This document shows positions 7,339-17,700 of a DNA stretch of 34,627 nt, one piece after another. The stretch is from assembly GCA_035628645.1 (NCBI GenBank), contig DASPJL010000019.1, positions 1 through 34,627 of the forward strand, written 5' to 3'. The notes under the pieces were generated by a model. That model saw only the letters and a list, made by a program, of their open reading frames with translations, was not told where the DNA came from and did no database searches. Numbering within the stretch: position 1 is the stretch's first letter; the number at the start of each line of letters is the position of its first letter. The position numbers and the translations under genes are program-made. Source of the DNA: DASPJL01 sp035628645. GTDB taxonomy: Bacteria > Bacteroidota > Bacteroidia > Cytophagales > Cyclobacteriaceae.

Positions 7339-7674
7339 TTAGGCCTTTCTCACAAACTCGGATTTCAACGACATAGCACCAAAGCCGTCAATTTTACAAT
7401 CAATGTTATGATCTCCCTCAGTTAACCTGATGTTTTTGACTTTAGTGCCTGATTTAATTGATTTTGGGGCTCCTTTAACAGGCAAGTCTTTAATTACAAT
7501 CACTGTATCACCATCCTTTAGCACATTCCCATTTGAATCTTTTACCAAAAGGTCTCCCTCTTCTGCTATTTCAGCCGGGTCCCATTCATGGCCACATTCA
7601 GGGCACATCATTAGATCACCTGTAGAGTAAGCATAGGGTGATTTACAACTAGGGCACGATTTGTTATCAGACAT
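7339..7674 (-). CDS. yjdM: YjdM/PhnA-family zinc-ribbon protein
   Basis: A 111-residue protein. The N-terminal zinc ribbon has CPSC at residues about 7-10 and CPEC at about 24-27, and is followed by the PhnA/YjdM domain (GDTVIVIKDLPVKGAPKSIK, then GTKVKNIRL and DCKIDGFGAMSLKSEFVRKA). Length and motif order match the family, formerly named PhnA after its position near phosphonate genes in E. coli; no phosphonate genes are present here, so that name should not be read as function. It reads in the same direction as the HU/DUF4469 gene but 650 bp from it, so it is probably separately expressed. Cytoplasmic; precise role unknown. Confidence 0.92.
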   Translation of the reverse strand: MSDNKSCPSCKSPYAYSTGDLMMCPECGHEWDPAEIAEEGDLLVKDSNGNVLKDGDTVIVIKDLPVKGAPKSIKSGTKVKNIRLTEGDHNIDCKIDGFGAMSLKSEFVRKA

Positions 7675-7761
7675 AAGGAATTTATCATCAACGTTATTGG
7701 CCGTAAAGATAATCTTTTGGAATGACTAATAAAGCTATTTGTTCAACACAACAGTAGTTTT

Positions 7762-8346
7762 TCAACCTACGGTTTTCCTCAGATTATATATCATAACAAT
7801 AATCACTGTTACTGCTACTCCCAGAAAAATATATTCCACATACGACCCCAGAGAGGGGAAAATACTTCCGAGAAGGTATCCTGCCAACACCAGTGTGGTG
7901 ATGTATAATAGGGTACCGATAGCGGTATAGGGAATAAATTGTTTTAGATCCATTTTACTGCTTCCTGAAATTAATGGATTAAAAGTTCGGATAATGGGAA
8001 GGAAACGCCCGATTATTAAAGCTGTCTTTTTGTGTTTTCGGTAAAAATCTTCAGCTTTTTCCAGGTGTTTTCTTTTAAAGAGCAGGGTGTCTTTTTTTTT
8101 GTGTAATCTGCTTCCAAGCTTTTTCCCCAACCAATAGCCAGTACAATCTCCGGAAAAACCGGCTATAATAAGCAAAGGAATAAGCAGCCATAAAGGGAAG
8201 TTCAAGGTTTGAACAGCTGTGAGCAAACCGGCTGAAAAAAGCAACGTTTCGCCACCAGGAACAATGAGACCAACCAAGAAACCTGTTTCAATATAAACGA
8301 AAATAATAATAATGGCTATTCCACCCCACTGAATGATTTCATGCAT
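7762..8346 (-). CDS. DedA-family membrane protein
   Basis: A 194-residue integral membrane protein of the DedA/SNARE-associated (VTT) superfamily, whose members act in lipid carrier recycling and membrane homeostasis. Visible features: an N-terminal amphipathic/hydrophobic stretch, FVYIETGFLVGLIVPGGETL, a GDCTGYWLGKKLG segment, then FYRKHKKTALIIGRFLPIIR followed by FNPLISGSSKM, which are the conserved charged DedA motifs (Arg/Pro in GRFLPIIRT). Two or more hydrophobic segments lie at the C-terminus. It is divergent from glgX across 209 bp. The substrate lipid cannot be told from sequence. Confidence 0.9.
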   Translation of the reverse strand: MHEIIQWGGIAIIIIFVYIETGFLVGLIVPGGETLLFSAGLLTAVQTLNFPLWLLIPLLIIAGFSGDCTGYWLGKKLGSRLHKKKDTLLFKRKHLEKAEDFYRKHKKTALIIGRFLPIIRTFNPLISGSSKMDLKQFIPYTAIGTLLYITTLVLAGYLLGSIFPSLGSYVEYIFLGVAVTVIIVMIYNLRKTVG

Positions 8347-8555
8347 AGTTTCTATTTTATTTTGTTTTTCTAGTGAGTCGAAACGGATTTTCTGGCAGGA
8401 AGTATAAAAATGAAAGTACGAAGTCAGGTATTGTTATAATAATCTTTATTCCCAATTCCCTTTCTTCCGGCTTCCAACTCTTCCTTTGCCATCCCGTAGA
8501 AAGTGTAAACCGAATAAACCATAAGGCGGAATAAATTTCAAATTCTTATCAAACT

Positions 8556-10694
8556 ATGCATATGACTAGTTATCCAGGTAGTCCGTACCCTTTAGGAGCT
8601 ATATGGGATGGAAAGGGTGTAAATTTTGCAATATTTGCAGACAATGCTACGGGAGTGGAGCTTTGTTTGTTTGATGGTCCTGAGGAATCAACAGAATCAG
8701 CAAGGATAAAAATTTATGAAAGGGATCACCAGGTTTGGCACATTTACATCCCGGAACTAAAGCCTGGTCAGCTATATGGATACCGTGTACATGGTCCTTA
8801 TGAGCCGAATAATGGCCATCGCTTCAACCCCAATAAATTATTAATTGATCCATATGCGAAGGCTATCTCCGGCACTATTCAATGGCATGATTCCTTATTT
8901 GGTTATGAGTTAGGGCATCCCGACAAGGATTTAAGTTTTAGCGAGAGCGACAGCGCACCATATATTCCAAAATCTGTAGTAATAGATCATAACTTTGATT
9001 GGGAGAATGACTCAGCTCCTAAGGTTCCTTACCACAAATCGGTAATTTATGAAACGCACGTAAAAGGGTTTACGAAGCTTCATCCGGATATTCCTGAAGA
9101 AATGAGGGGTACTTATGCCGGTCTGGCACATTCCATAACCATTGATTATCTGAAAAAATTAGGCATTACGGCAGTAGAGTTAATGCCCGTTCACCATTTT
9201 GTAACTGACCGTTACCTGCTGGATAAAGGCCTCACCAATTATTGGGGCTACAATTCTATAGGATTTTTTGCTCCTGACGTACGGTATTCTGCCAGCGGAG
9301 TATTGGGAGAGCAGGTAAGAGAGTTTAAGCAGATGGTGAAAGCCCTGCACAAGGCTGGCATTGAGGTGATTCTTGATGTGGTATATAACCATACCGGCGA
9401 GGGAAATCATTTAGGGCCAACGCTTTCTTTTCGTGGGATTGACAATGCGTCCTATTACCGGCTTGCCGAAGAAAAACAATATTATATGGATTACACGGGT
9501 ACTGGAAATACATTGAATGCTAATTTGCCAAATGTATTAAGGTTGATGATGGACAGTCTGAGGTATTGGATTCTTGATATGCATGTAGATGGTTTTCGGT
9601 TTGACCTTGCTTCTACGCTTGCCCGGGAGCTTCATGAGGTAAACCGGTTAAGCGCGTTTTTTGACATTATTCATCAGGATCCCACCATTTCCCAGGTAAA
9701 GCTTATAGCCGAACCGTGGGATGTAGGCGAAGGAGGGTATCAGGTAGGAAATTTTCCTCCCGGATGGGCCGAATGGAATGGAAAATACAGGGATTGTATT
9801 CGGGATTACTGGAGAGGTTCGGAAAGTATGCTTGCTGAATTTGCCATGCGGTTTACCGGAAGCCCTGACCTGTATAGTGATGACTACAGAAGGCCCACAG
9901 CGAGCATCAATTTTATAACTGCCCACGACGGCTTCACCCTTCATGACCTTGTCTCTTACAATGAAAAACATAACAGTGAGAACGGGGAAAATAATATGGA
10001 CGGCGAAAGTCATAACCGTTCGTGGAATTGCGGAGTGGAAGGCCCCACAGAAGATCCGATGGTCAACCATTTGAGGGGCAAGCAAAAGCGTAATTTTCTG
10101 ACCACCTTATTCCTTTCACAGGGCGTGCCTATGATTGTAGCCGGGGACGAACTTGGCAGAACTCAAAACGGAAATAATAATGCCTATTGCCAGGACAATG
10201 AAATATCCTGGATAAACTGGGGGAAAGCAGATAATGATCTATTGGAATTTACAAGAAAATTGATTCACCTGATAAAGGCACACCCTGTTTTTTGCAGGAG
10301 GAAATGGTTTAAAGGAAGACCCATAAAAGGAGTGGGACTAGAAGATATTGCCTGGTTTCTGCCTGAAGGAAATGAGATGAGCGAGGAACATTGGGCACAG
10401 GATTTTGCAAAATCCCTGGGGGTATTTTTAAATGGAAAGGGTATACATACGACGGGTACAAAGGGTGAACAGATAGCTGACGATAGTTTTTATGTAATCT
10501 TTAACGGACATTTTGAATTTCTTAACTATAAGCTTCCTCCGATGAAATACGGAAATGGATGGACAAAGATTTTAGATACCAGCGAAGACAGGATAGATGA
10601 AAGCAGAGGAATATACAAAGCAGAAGATCAGATAAAAGTAGAAGGCAGGAGTATTGTGGTATTGCAACATCCTGTGTTTCAAACCATAGGTTGA
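8556..10694 (+). CDS. glgX: glycogen debranching enzyme GlgX (isoamylase-type GH13)
   Basis: A 712-residue enzyme that hydrolyses alpha-1,6 branch points of (limit-dextrin) glycogen in the cytoplasm. The N-terminal CBM48/early-set domain starts SYPGSPYPLGAIWDGKGVNF and includes YGYRVHGPYEP. The GH13 barrel shows DVVYNHTGEGN, DGFRFDLAS (nucleophile Asp350), IAEPWDVGEGGYQVGNFPPG (acid Glu386) and TAHDGFTLHDLVSYNEKHN (Asp458). The C-terminal domain ends with QIKVEGRSIVVLQ. Length and order fit GlgX. The start at 8556 (MHMTSY) has an alternative two codons in. No other glycogen gene is adjacent; the divergent neighbour is DedA. Confidence 0.96.
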   Translation: MHMTSYPGSPYPLGAIWDGKGVNFAIFADNATGVELCLFDGPEESTESARIKIYERDHQVWHIYIPELKPGQLYGYRVHGPYEPNNGHRFNPNKLLIDPYAKAISGTIQWHDSLFGYELGHPDKDLSFSESDSAPYIPKSVVIDHNFDWENDSAPKVPYHKSVIYETHVKGFTKLHPDIPEEMRGTYAGLAHSITIDYLKKLGITAVELMPVHHFVTDRYLLDKGLTNYWGYNSIGFFAPDVRYSASGVLGEQVREFKQMVKALHKAGIEVILDVVYNHTGEGNHLGPTLSFRGIDNASYYRLAEEKQYYMDYTGTGNTLNANLPNVLRLMMDSLRYWILDMHVDGFRFDLASTLARELHEVNRLSAFFDIIHQDPTISQVKLIAEPWDVGEGGYQVGNFPPGWAEWNGKYRDCIRDYWRGSESMLAEFAMRFTGSPDLYSDDYRRPTASINFITAHDGFTLHDLVSYNEKHNSENGENNMDGESHNRSWNCGVEGPTEDPMVNHLRGKQKRNFLTTLFLSQGVPMIVAGDELGRTQNGNNNAYCQDNEISWINWGKADNDLLEFTRKLIHLIKAHPVFCRRKWFKGRPIKGVGLEDIAWFLPEGNEMSEEHWAQDFAKSLGVFLNGKGIHTTGTKGEQIADDSFYVIFNGHFEFLNYKLPPMKYGNGWTKILDTSEDRIDESRGIYKAEDQIKVEGRSIVVLQHPVFQTIG

Positions 10695-11108
10695 GTTGGG
10701 GCTTAAGAATGTGTTAATTCAGTAATATGCTAAGTGCTAAGTAAGTATGTGATGATTAAAATGATTCCTAAACATTTAATATAAGTAATTTAAGGGAGAT
10801 GGGTAAAGACTGTCGTAGCATTATCAGAAGTCCAAACCCTGAACTTCAAGCCTAAAAAAACACACAATATGTGCAATTTAGCTTCAAAACACATTTAGGA
10901 ATGAATTAGAGAAATTTTACCATTAATTATAAAAGCATTAAGTCGATCTTCGACTTTTAACAAAGCGTTATTTATTAGTCTCGCCACGGGCTGTTACTAA
11001 AGCTACAGATCCATGGATTTTAAATTCTACAAAACTGGGAAAATGGATTTTTAATTTGATAAGGTTAACAAGTCTAATTAAATTAATAACTAACAAGGTG
11101 TACATTTT
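10695..11108. other. intergenic region with a small hairpin and a microrepeat
   Basis: No gene is seen in these 414 bp. There is a doubled GCTAAGT near 10729-10743 like the microrepeats after other genes in this window, and a hairpin AAGTCGA-TCT-TCGACTT at 10940-10956 followed by TT, which could be a weak terminator. Confidence 0.5.
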
Positions 11109-11504
11109 ATGGCAATGAATTCAGTACTGATAATAGATGATGACGAAGTGGATTTTATAATTCATTCCAAAATAATCCACAAAGAAAATTCGTCCGTCAA
11201 GGTAACTTACAAGTCGTCTGGTATTGAAGCGCTGAATTATTTAAATAAAATAATTGAAGACGGCGAAGAATGGCCCACTCATATTTTAGTAGATATAAAC
11301 ATGCCTCCGATAAACGGATTTGAATTTGTAGAAGCCTATTCAAAGTACCCTGAAAAAGTTACCCAAAAAGCTAAAATTTACATTCTGTCCTCTTCAGATA
11401 GCTCAGACGATAAGTCCAAAGCCAGGGAATATCCCCTTATTACTGATTACATAGTGAAGCCTTTATCTATAGAAATAGCCAGAAAGATCTTCTCCCAATC
11501 ATAA
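11109..11504 (+). CDS. single-domain response regulator (CheY/Rcp1-like)
   Basis: A 131-residue receiver domain with no output domain. Acidic pocket residues are in IIDDDEVD (Asp10-12), the phosphoacceptor is Asp62 in ILVDINMPP, Ser94-96 lie in the YILSSSDSSD switch region, and the conserved lysine is Lys117 in DYIVKPL. The D-D-E-V-D start and the SSSD motif are typical of the Rcp1-like receivers common in Bacteroidota. It lies 266 bp upstream of the giant adhesin gene; no kinase is adjacent, so its partner is not known. The next in-frame ATG (11115) is an alternative start. Confidence 0.93.
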   Translation: MAMNSVLIIDDDEVDFIIHSKIIHKENSSVKVTYKSSGIEALNYLNKIIEDGEEWPTHILVDINMPPINGFEFVEAYSKYPEKVTQKAKIYILSSSDSSDDKSKAREYPLITDYIVKPLSIEIARKIFSQS

Positions 11505-11770
11505 TTTAATATTTTTTACCCTTCCTGTTCAGTTGCTTTAATCATAGTCTTTTAAAAGAATTTAGGATAACAGTTTCTCTTATTTTAAATATCTTATCCT
11601 TAATTAAATATACTTTATCTAATAATAAATTTAATTTTTCGATGGTTACTTTCTACGAATCTTTTATATTTATGGATTAAACCAGCTAATTATTAGTTCG
11701 CTCACGCAACATTAATTATTAGAATGGGCAGGAGAAAAGTAATAATTACAACTAAAATACCTATTCAGCC

Positions 11771-14700
11771 ATGAAAAGATCATTTCTATTTTCGGTTGTT
11801 CTGTTAATGTTTATTTCACAGCATTTGCTGTTTAGCCAGTCTACAGAATTTGAATTAAGATGGCAGGCAAAGCGGCTTTCCAAAAGTTGTTTTACGGTAA
11901 CTCAGGATCAGGGAGATAAAGCGGGAGCCATTTGGTGGCCTACTAAAATGGATTTGTCTAAGGACCTTGATCTTCATTTTGTAATTTATTTAGGAACCAA
12001 AGATGGCGGTGGGGCGGATGGTCTTTCCTTTGTTATGCATAACGATATCAGGGGAATGGAAGCAAAAGGAGAAGTGGGCGGCGGATTATATTTTGGAAAC
12101 CATCCTTCGAAGGGACCTGCTAAAATCGAACCTTCTGTAGCCATTGAACTTGATACTTACCAGAACGCCGGTGGTGGTGGAAATTGTAGTGGTGTTGGTG
12201 GTCAGGATGATCCGGCCTATGATCACACTGCGGTAGTTTACGATGGAAATATTTGTAATCCGGTATATGGTCCGGTAAAGTTACACGAGACTAAAGATAA
12301 TGTAGAGGACAATACTTGTTACTCATCAGTCATTGAATGGAGACCAGGAAAAGGAGGAGCAAAGGATAAGTTATCGCTGTATATTGAAGGGAAGCTTCGT
12401 TTTACGCACGAAGATTATATGCTCAAGAACGTTTTTAATGGCGATGCCGGTAATCCATCTGACCCTGACAATATGGTGTATTACGGGTTTACAGGTTCTA
12501 CAGGAGGGTTGTCCAATGAGCAAACCATTTGTATTTTCGAAGGTAATTCCACTCCTGTAGCAAAAGATGATTTTGCATCCACTGCGTTTGAGACTACTGT
12601 TGATATAGATGTACAATTGAATGATAAAGACGAAGACGGAGATCCTTTGTATACTACACAAATTCTTGTGGCTCCCAAAAACGGTACAGCTAAGATTCTA
12701 AACAAAGATAAAATACAATATTCTCCGAATCCCGGATACGCTGGCTTGGATTCGCTTCAATATCGTGTTTGTGATATTGATCCGGCGGTTACCGGTGGAG
12801 AAAAATGTTATGCGAATTGTACCAACGCCTGGGTACGTTTTAATCAGGTGGAATGTCCGACCTATACGTTAGAAGTAAAGAAACTTAACGAAAACGAAAA
12901 ATGCGACGACGCGCTTGCAGACAACGGTTCTGCAGAAGCTTATATGTGGGACGGAACAAATAAAATAACATCTTATACTACTTTTAAATGGTATTCGGGG
13001 AATTACTTAACGGCTGCACAAGTGAGTGGATTAACTCCCTATCATGTCGGGACAGTGGCAGATAAAATGAAAGAAGGGATATATACCGTTTTTGCTCAAT
13101 ATCAGACTTGTGATCCTCAGATAGCGCGTATCACGATCAACAGACAAAAAGACCCTCCTGTCTTTACTGTTGTGGTTAAAAAATCTGTGACCCAATGTAA
13201 TCCCTTAGACGGAGAAGCAGAGGTTAAATTAACTGACCCATTTGCACTTTATTCCGATTATTCCTACAAATGGTATACAACTTATCCGGGCACTTCAATA
13301 GCAAGTACAAAAACGCTTTCAGGAGTTGCAGCCGGTACTTATATTGTAAGGGTGACGCACACCAGGTCAGGATGTGTTGCGCAAGGTTCTGTAACCATTT
13401 CTAATGAACACAACCTTCCGGCAATATCTTTTACTTCTACTCCGAGAACAAGTTGTAACATAAAAAATGGAAAATTGAAGGCCAATGTAGCGGGAAATAC
13501 CTCAAATTATACATTTTATTGGGCGGAATATAATGACCCGGGTTTTTTAAACGAACATAAAGGCTCAGCTTATAGTGACCTGGATACAGGCCGATATTGG
13601 CTTAAAGCAAAAGATAAAGTCACCAAGTGCTTTTTGAATACGATTCTTGTGAGGGTTGAGGATGGAAGAAAAGGACCGGTGATCAATTTTACACAAACAC
13701 CTCAAAGCAGTTGTAAATCTACAGGTAACGGAACCATCTCTATAAACAACGTAGACGGAGGCAAACCGCTAGGTGATTATGAGTTTGAGTGGTATCAGGG
13801 AAACAATACCTTTGTTGAGCTGCCAACGGTGAAAGTATCCGCGCATAAGACTTATGATTTAGATAAAGGACAATATACCTTGAGGGTAATTAATAAAAGT
13901 ACAGGTTGTATTACAGATACTTTAATAGAAATAACCGAACAGCTTGATAATTTTGAAATCAAACAAGTAGCACTGAAGAATCAAACTACCTGTATACCTG
14001 CAAACGGTGAAATAAGCGTAAATGTAGATCCGGATGTCTCAGGTCCTGAAACACCTACAACCACCGGTTATAAATTTGAATGGTGGAAAGGCGAATCTGT
14101 TACCACCGACGCTCCATATAAAACAGATGCTGCCATTACGGGACTTGCGGCCGGAAAATATATTGTAAAAGTTACTTCCAATAATTCAGGCTGTTCCTTT
14201 ACCAAGGTCTTTACTATTGGAGCTCCAGCATTGCCAACTGTTACTATCACAAAAAATAATAACCAGACCAGTTGCGACCTTGCCCTTCCTAATGGAAAAC
14301 TAACAGCGGCTGGTGCGCCAACTTCCGGTTTTACTTATTCTTATCAATGGTATAAAGGAGATGGAACTTCTTCGGAGATGGTTGGATACACTTCTTCAGT
14401 GGCAGATAACCTGGCTGAAGGTACCTACACGGTAAAAGTTACTAATGATCAAACGGGATGTTGGGTAACCGGTAAAGGAAAAGTGGAATCTTCTCCCGTT
14501 GCCCCTCCGGTCATAAGTGTTGCTCCTGCTGATATTAAACCTCAAACTTTTTGTGCTGATCCGGCAAACGGGGGCAAACCTGACGGAGAAGCAAAGGCAA
14601 CTATTGGAGGAACAACGCCAGCAAATATCGAATTCAGGTGGTATAACGGCGATTTAAATTTGACTCAAATCAAGGCAAAGACGTCTCCGGATTTTACAGG

Positions 14701-17700
14701 CGCGCATTATCAAAATCTTGCGGCCGGAAAATATACGGTGGTTGCTGTAGACCTAGTGAATCATTGTATTTCTGATCCTTTTGTTGTTACTATTTCAGAT
14801 AACACCTCCACGATCAACATTACCATTTCTGTTACTAACTCTACAGGTACGGACTGTCTTGACGGTATAGGCAGTGAATTAAGTGCAAATGCTACAGTGG
14901 GCGGAGCTTCTCCTGCTTTTGTTTATAAATGGTATAAAGGTTCACCTGAAACTAGTACCGCTCCATATTTTTCGAGTTCTACGCCAGTCATAAACCCTAC
15001 TGACCTGGAAGGGAAAGTGATTTCAAATATTACTCCTTCAAGATATACAGTAGTAGTTCAAAATCTGGCTACGGGATGTTGGAAATATAAAATTGAGGAT
15101 TTGGGAAGTGCATCTCCAATTCCGTCAGTCAAATTAAATGTTACTGATAATTCAATTTGTCCTAATCCGAACGGCGATGGTAAAGTATCCATTGATTTGG
15201 TTTATAAAAATAAAGCGATTGATCCAACTGATGTTGTAGATGATCCTAATGTTCTTGCCAACTATGATGTTTATTTCTTTAAAGGAAGCACACGGCCAGC
15301 GACTTTGACCGCTTTAAATAAAATTACTTTTGATCAGTTAACTGAAGGTTTCTATACCGTTTTTGTAAAAGAAAAAGGTGGGAATGGCTGCGAGTCTTAT
15401 CTGGAAACGGTGGAAGTAAAAAGTACAGCAGATATGAAACCTGTTATCGATCTTGCTCAAGAGGATCCAAGAACCAATTGTGATCCTGCCACACCTAACG
15501 GATCACTTTCTCTTACTATCTCAAATCCTCAGGGTGGGGACTTTTCAAAGTATACCTACAGCCTGGACGGAGGAGTTACTGAAACTGCATTTACTGCTTT
15601 GACGGTAACAATACCTGGAATGCGAGCTCAGGAGCATACTGTTTTGGTGAAAAATACAAATAGTGGGTGTACCGTTACAGCCAAGGCTACAATAAATCAG
15701 GCTGATGTAGTTCCCATTCCTGAAATTACAGTAAATGCGGTCAATACAAGTTGTTTGGGTAATGGGGTTTTGGAAATAGATTTAGCTGATTATGATATTT
15801 CAAAATATATCTATCGTTGGTACAGGGCTTCGGGCAATGTTGAAATTGGAGATAAAACAGGAGAACAAAGAGTATTAACCGGGCTGGATAGTGGAAGTTA
15901 TTATCTGATGGTGCAGGATAAAAGTACCTTTTGCAGTACAACAAAGATTGAAAGAAAAGTACTGGACAACAGGATAATTCCTGCTGTTAACGTGAAATCC
16001 ATAACTCCTCAAACCATTTGCAACAATGCATTTGGATATGATGGTACTGTTACAATTACCTTATCCTCAGGAACTACCTTTGATGATCCTGCTGATTATG
16101 TCCAACCTTTTTTATGGAAATTTAATGGAAGCTTAATGGCTACAGCCCCTACTTTAACAGGGAGTGGAAACGAATTCACCGCCTCGGGTCTGGCTGCCGG
16201 AAATTATTCTTTGGAAGTGAAGAGCGCTATTTCTGATTGTCCTACTGTCATTGCATTTGGAATGTACAATCAATTTGATCTGCCGGAAGTAACGGCACTG
16301 GCAACGGATAAAACTGTTTGTTTGCCGTTTAGTGATGCCCAGGCATCCGTAAATGCTACAAATCCTGCTGGGCTTACCACATTTAACTGGTCATCGGTTG
16401 TAAATGGTACAGAAACGCCTTTAGCTACAACTACTTCAATTGATAAACTAGAACCGGGAGAATATACCGTAAGGGTTACCGACACCAAGGGTTGTACATC
16501 ATATCCATATCAGGTAACGATAAAAGACAATACGCCTAAGCCTCAAATCCAACTGGTGGATTTTCTTCATCAGTCCAATTGTGATTCGATAATGCGGCCT
16601 AACGGTATGCTTCAGATAAGTACTTTGCCTTATGGAAATTATTCCTATCAATGGACAAGTCTAAGAGGGTTGCCGGTTATGCAAGTAAATGATACAACCC
16701 TCAAAAGCTTGAGGGGCGGCACTTATCAAGTTACGGTAACGGATGATAATACAGGCTGTTTCTTTCTGGAGAGTTTTACCATAAAAGATTCGATAGATGT
16801 AAAAACGCCTTTTGTTTCGGTAGCAAACAATACCAATTGTAGCCCATATCAGGCCAATGGGGTCTTAACAGCTTCCGTAGATGGTGGCAACACCGGTTAT
16901 TCTTTCTTATGGTTTAAAGGTCCGGTTGTGAAGTCAACCCCTGATTTTACTACTGCTGAAATCTCAGGATTAGCGGAAGGGGAATATACTTTAGTTCTTG
17001 TGGATAATGTCACCACCTGTTCATTAGCGCCGATTACTTATAGAGTAGGTTACACGCCAGTTCCTATAAACATTAGACTAGAAGAAGAAAACCCGGTAAC
17101 AAATTGTGACTATAATGAACGGCCAAACGGACAAGTAAGAGCAAGTGCTAATAACAAACTATCGGGTTACCAATTTGATTGGTACCTGGGTTCTACCGCT
17201 AACTCTTCTGCATCTTTATTCTCCAGTGGAATTACAGCAGAGAAATTAATGCCTGTGCCGTATACTTTAAGGGTAACGGACTTAACCACGGGATGTATTA
17301 AAGATACTACTTTTACCCCAAGTCTTGCATTGCCGGTAATTCCTGCTCCTGATGTCGATTCAGTAAAGCATCTGACCAACTGTATCAGTCCGAACGGATA
17401 CGTAGAGGTAAGCGTAGGAGGAAACACCTCTCACTATATCTTCAAATGGTATAAAGGTGAAGAAGTTAAATCAACGCCTGACCATATCGGTCACATTCAG
17501 GGGACATTGGATTATGGACAATACCTGGTTACTGCAACAAACAAAGTTTCCATGTGTACCTCATTGCCAAGAAAAGTGTATATCATTGATCAAAGGGTTT
17601 ATGTAGACTTTGAGGTATTTACAAAAAACTCAGTCTGTAATCAAAACAATGGCGAGGCATCAATTACCTGGATCCAGCCTGTTGGAATTTCGAACATTTT

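Noticed and set aside
7339..7674. Phosphonate-utilisation function for the PhnA-like gene
   Set aside because: The family name is historical; no phosphonate uptake or C-P lyase genes are nearby.
10940..10958. Strong terminator of glgX
   Set aside because: The hairpin is short (7 bp), has few T after it and lies about 250 bp past the stop, so I only mention it.
12333..17427. Short frames on either strand inside the adhesin gene
   Set aside because: They are shadows of the 2114-codon frame with no independent motif.
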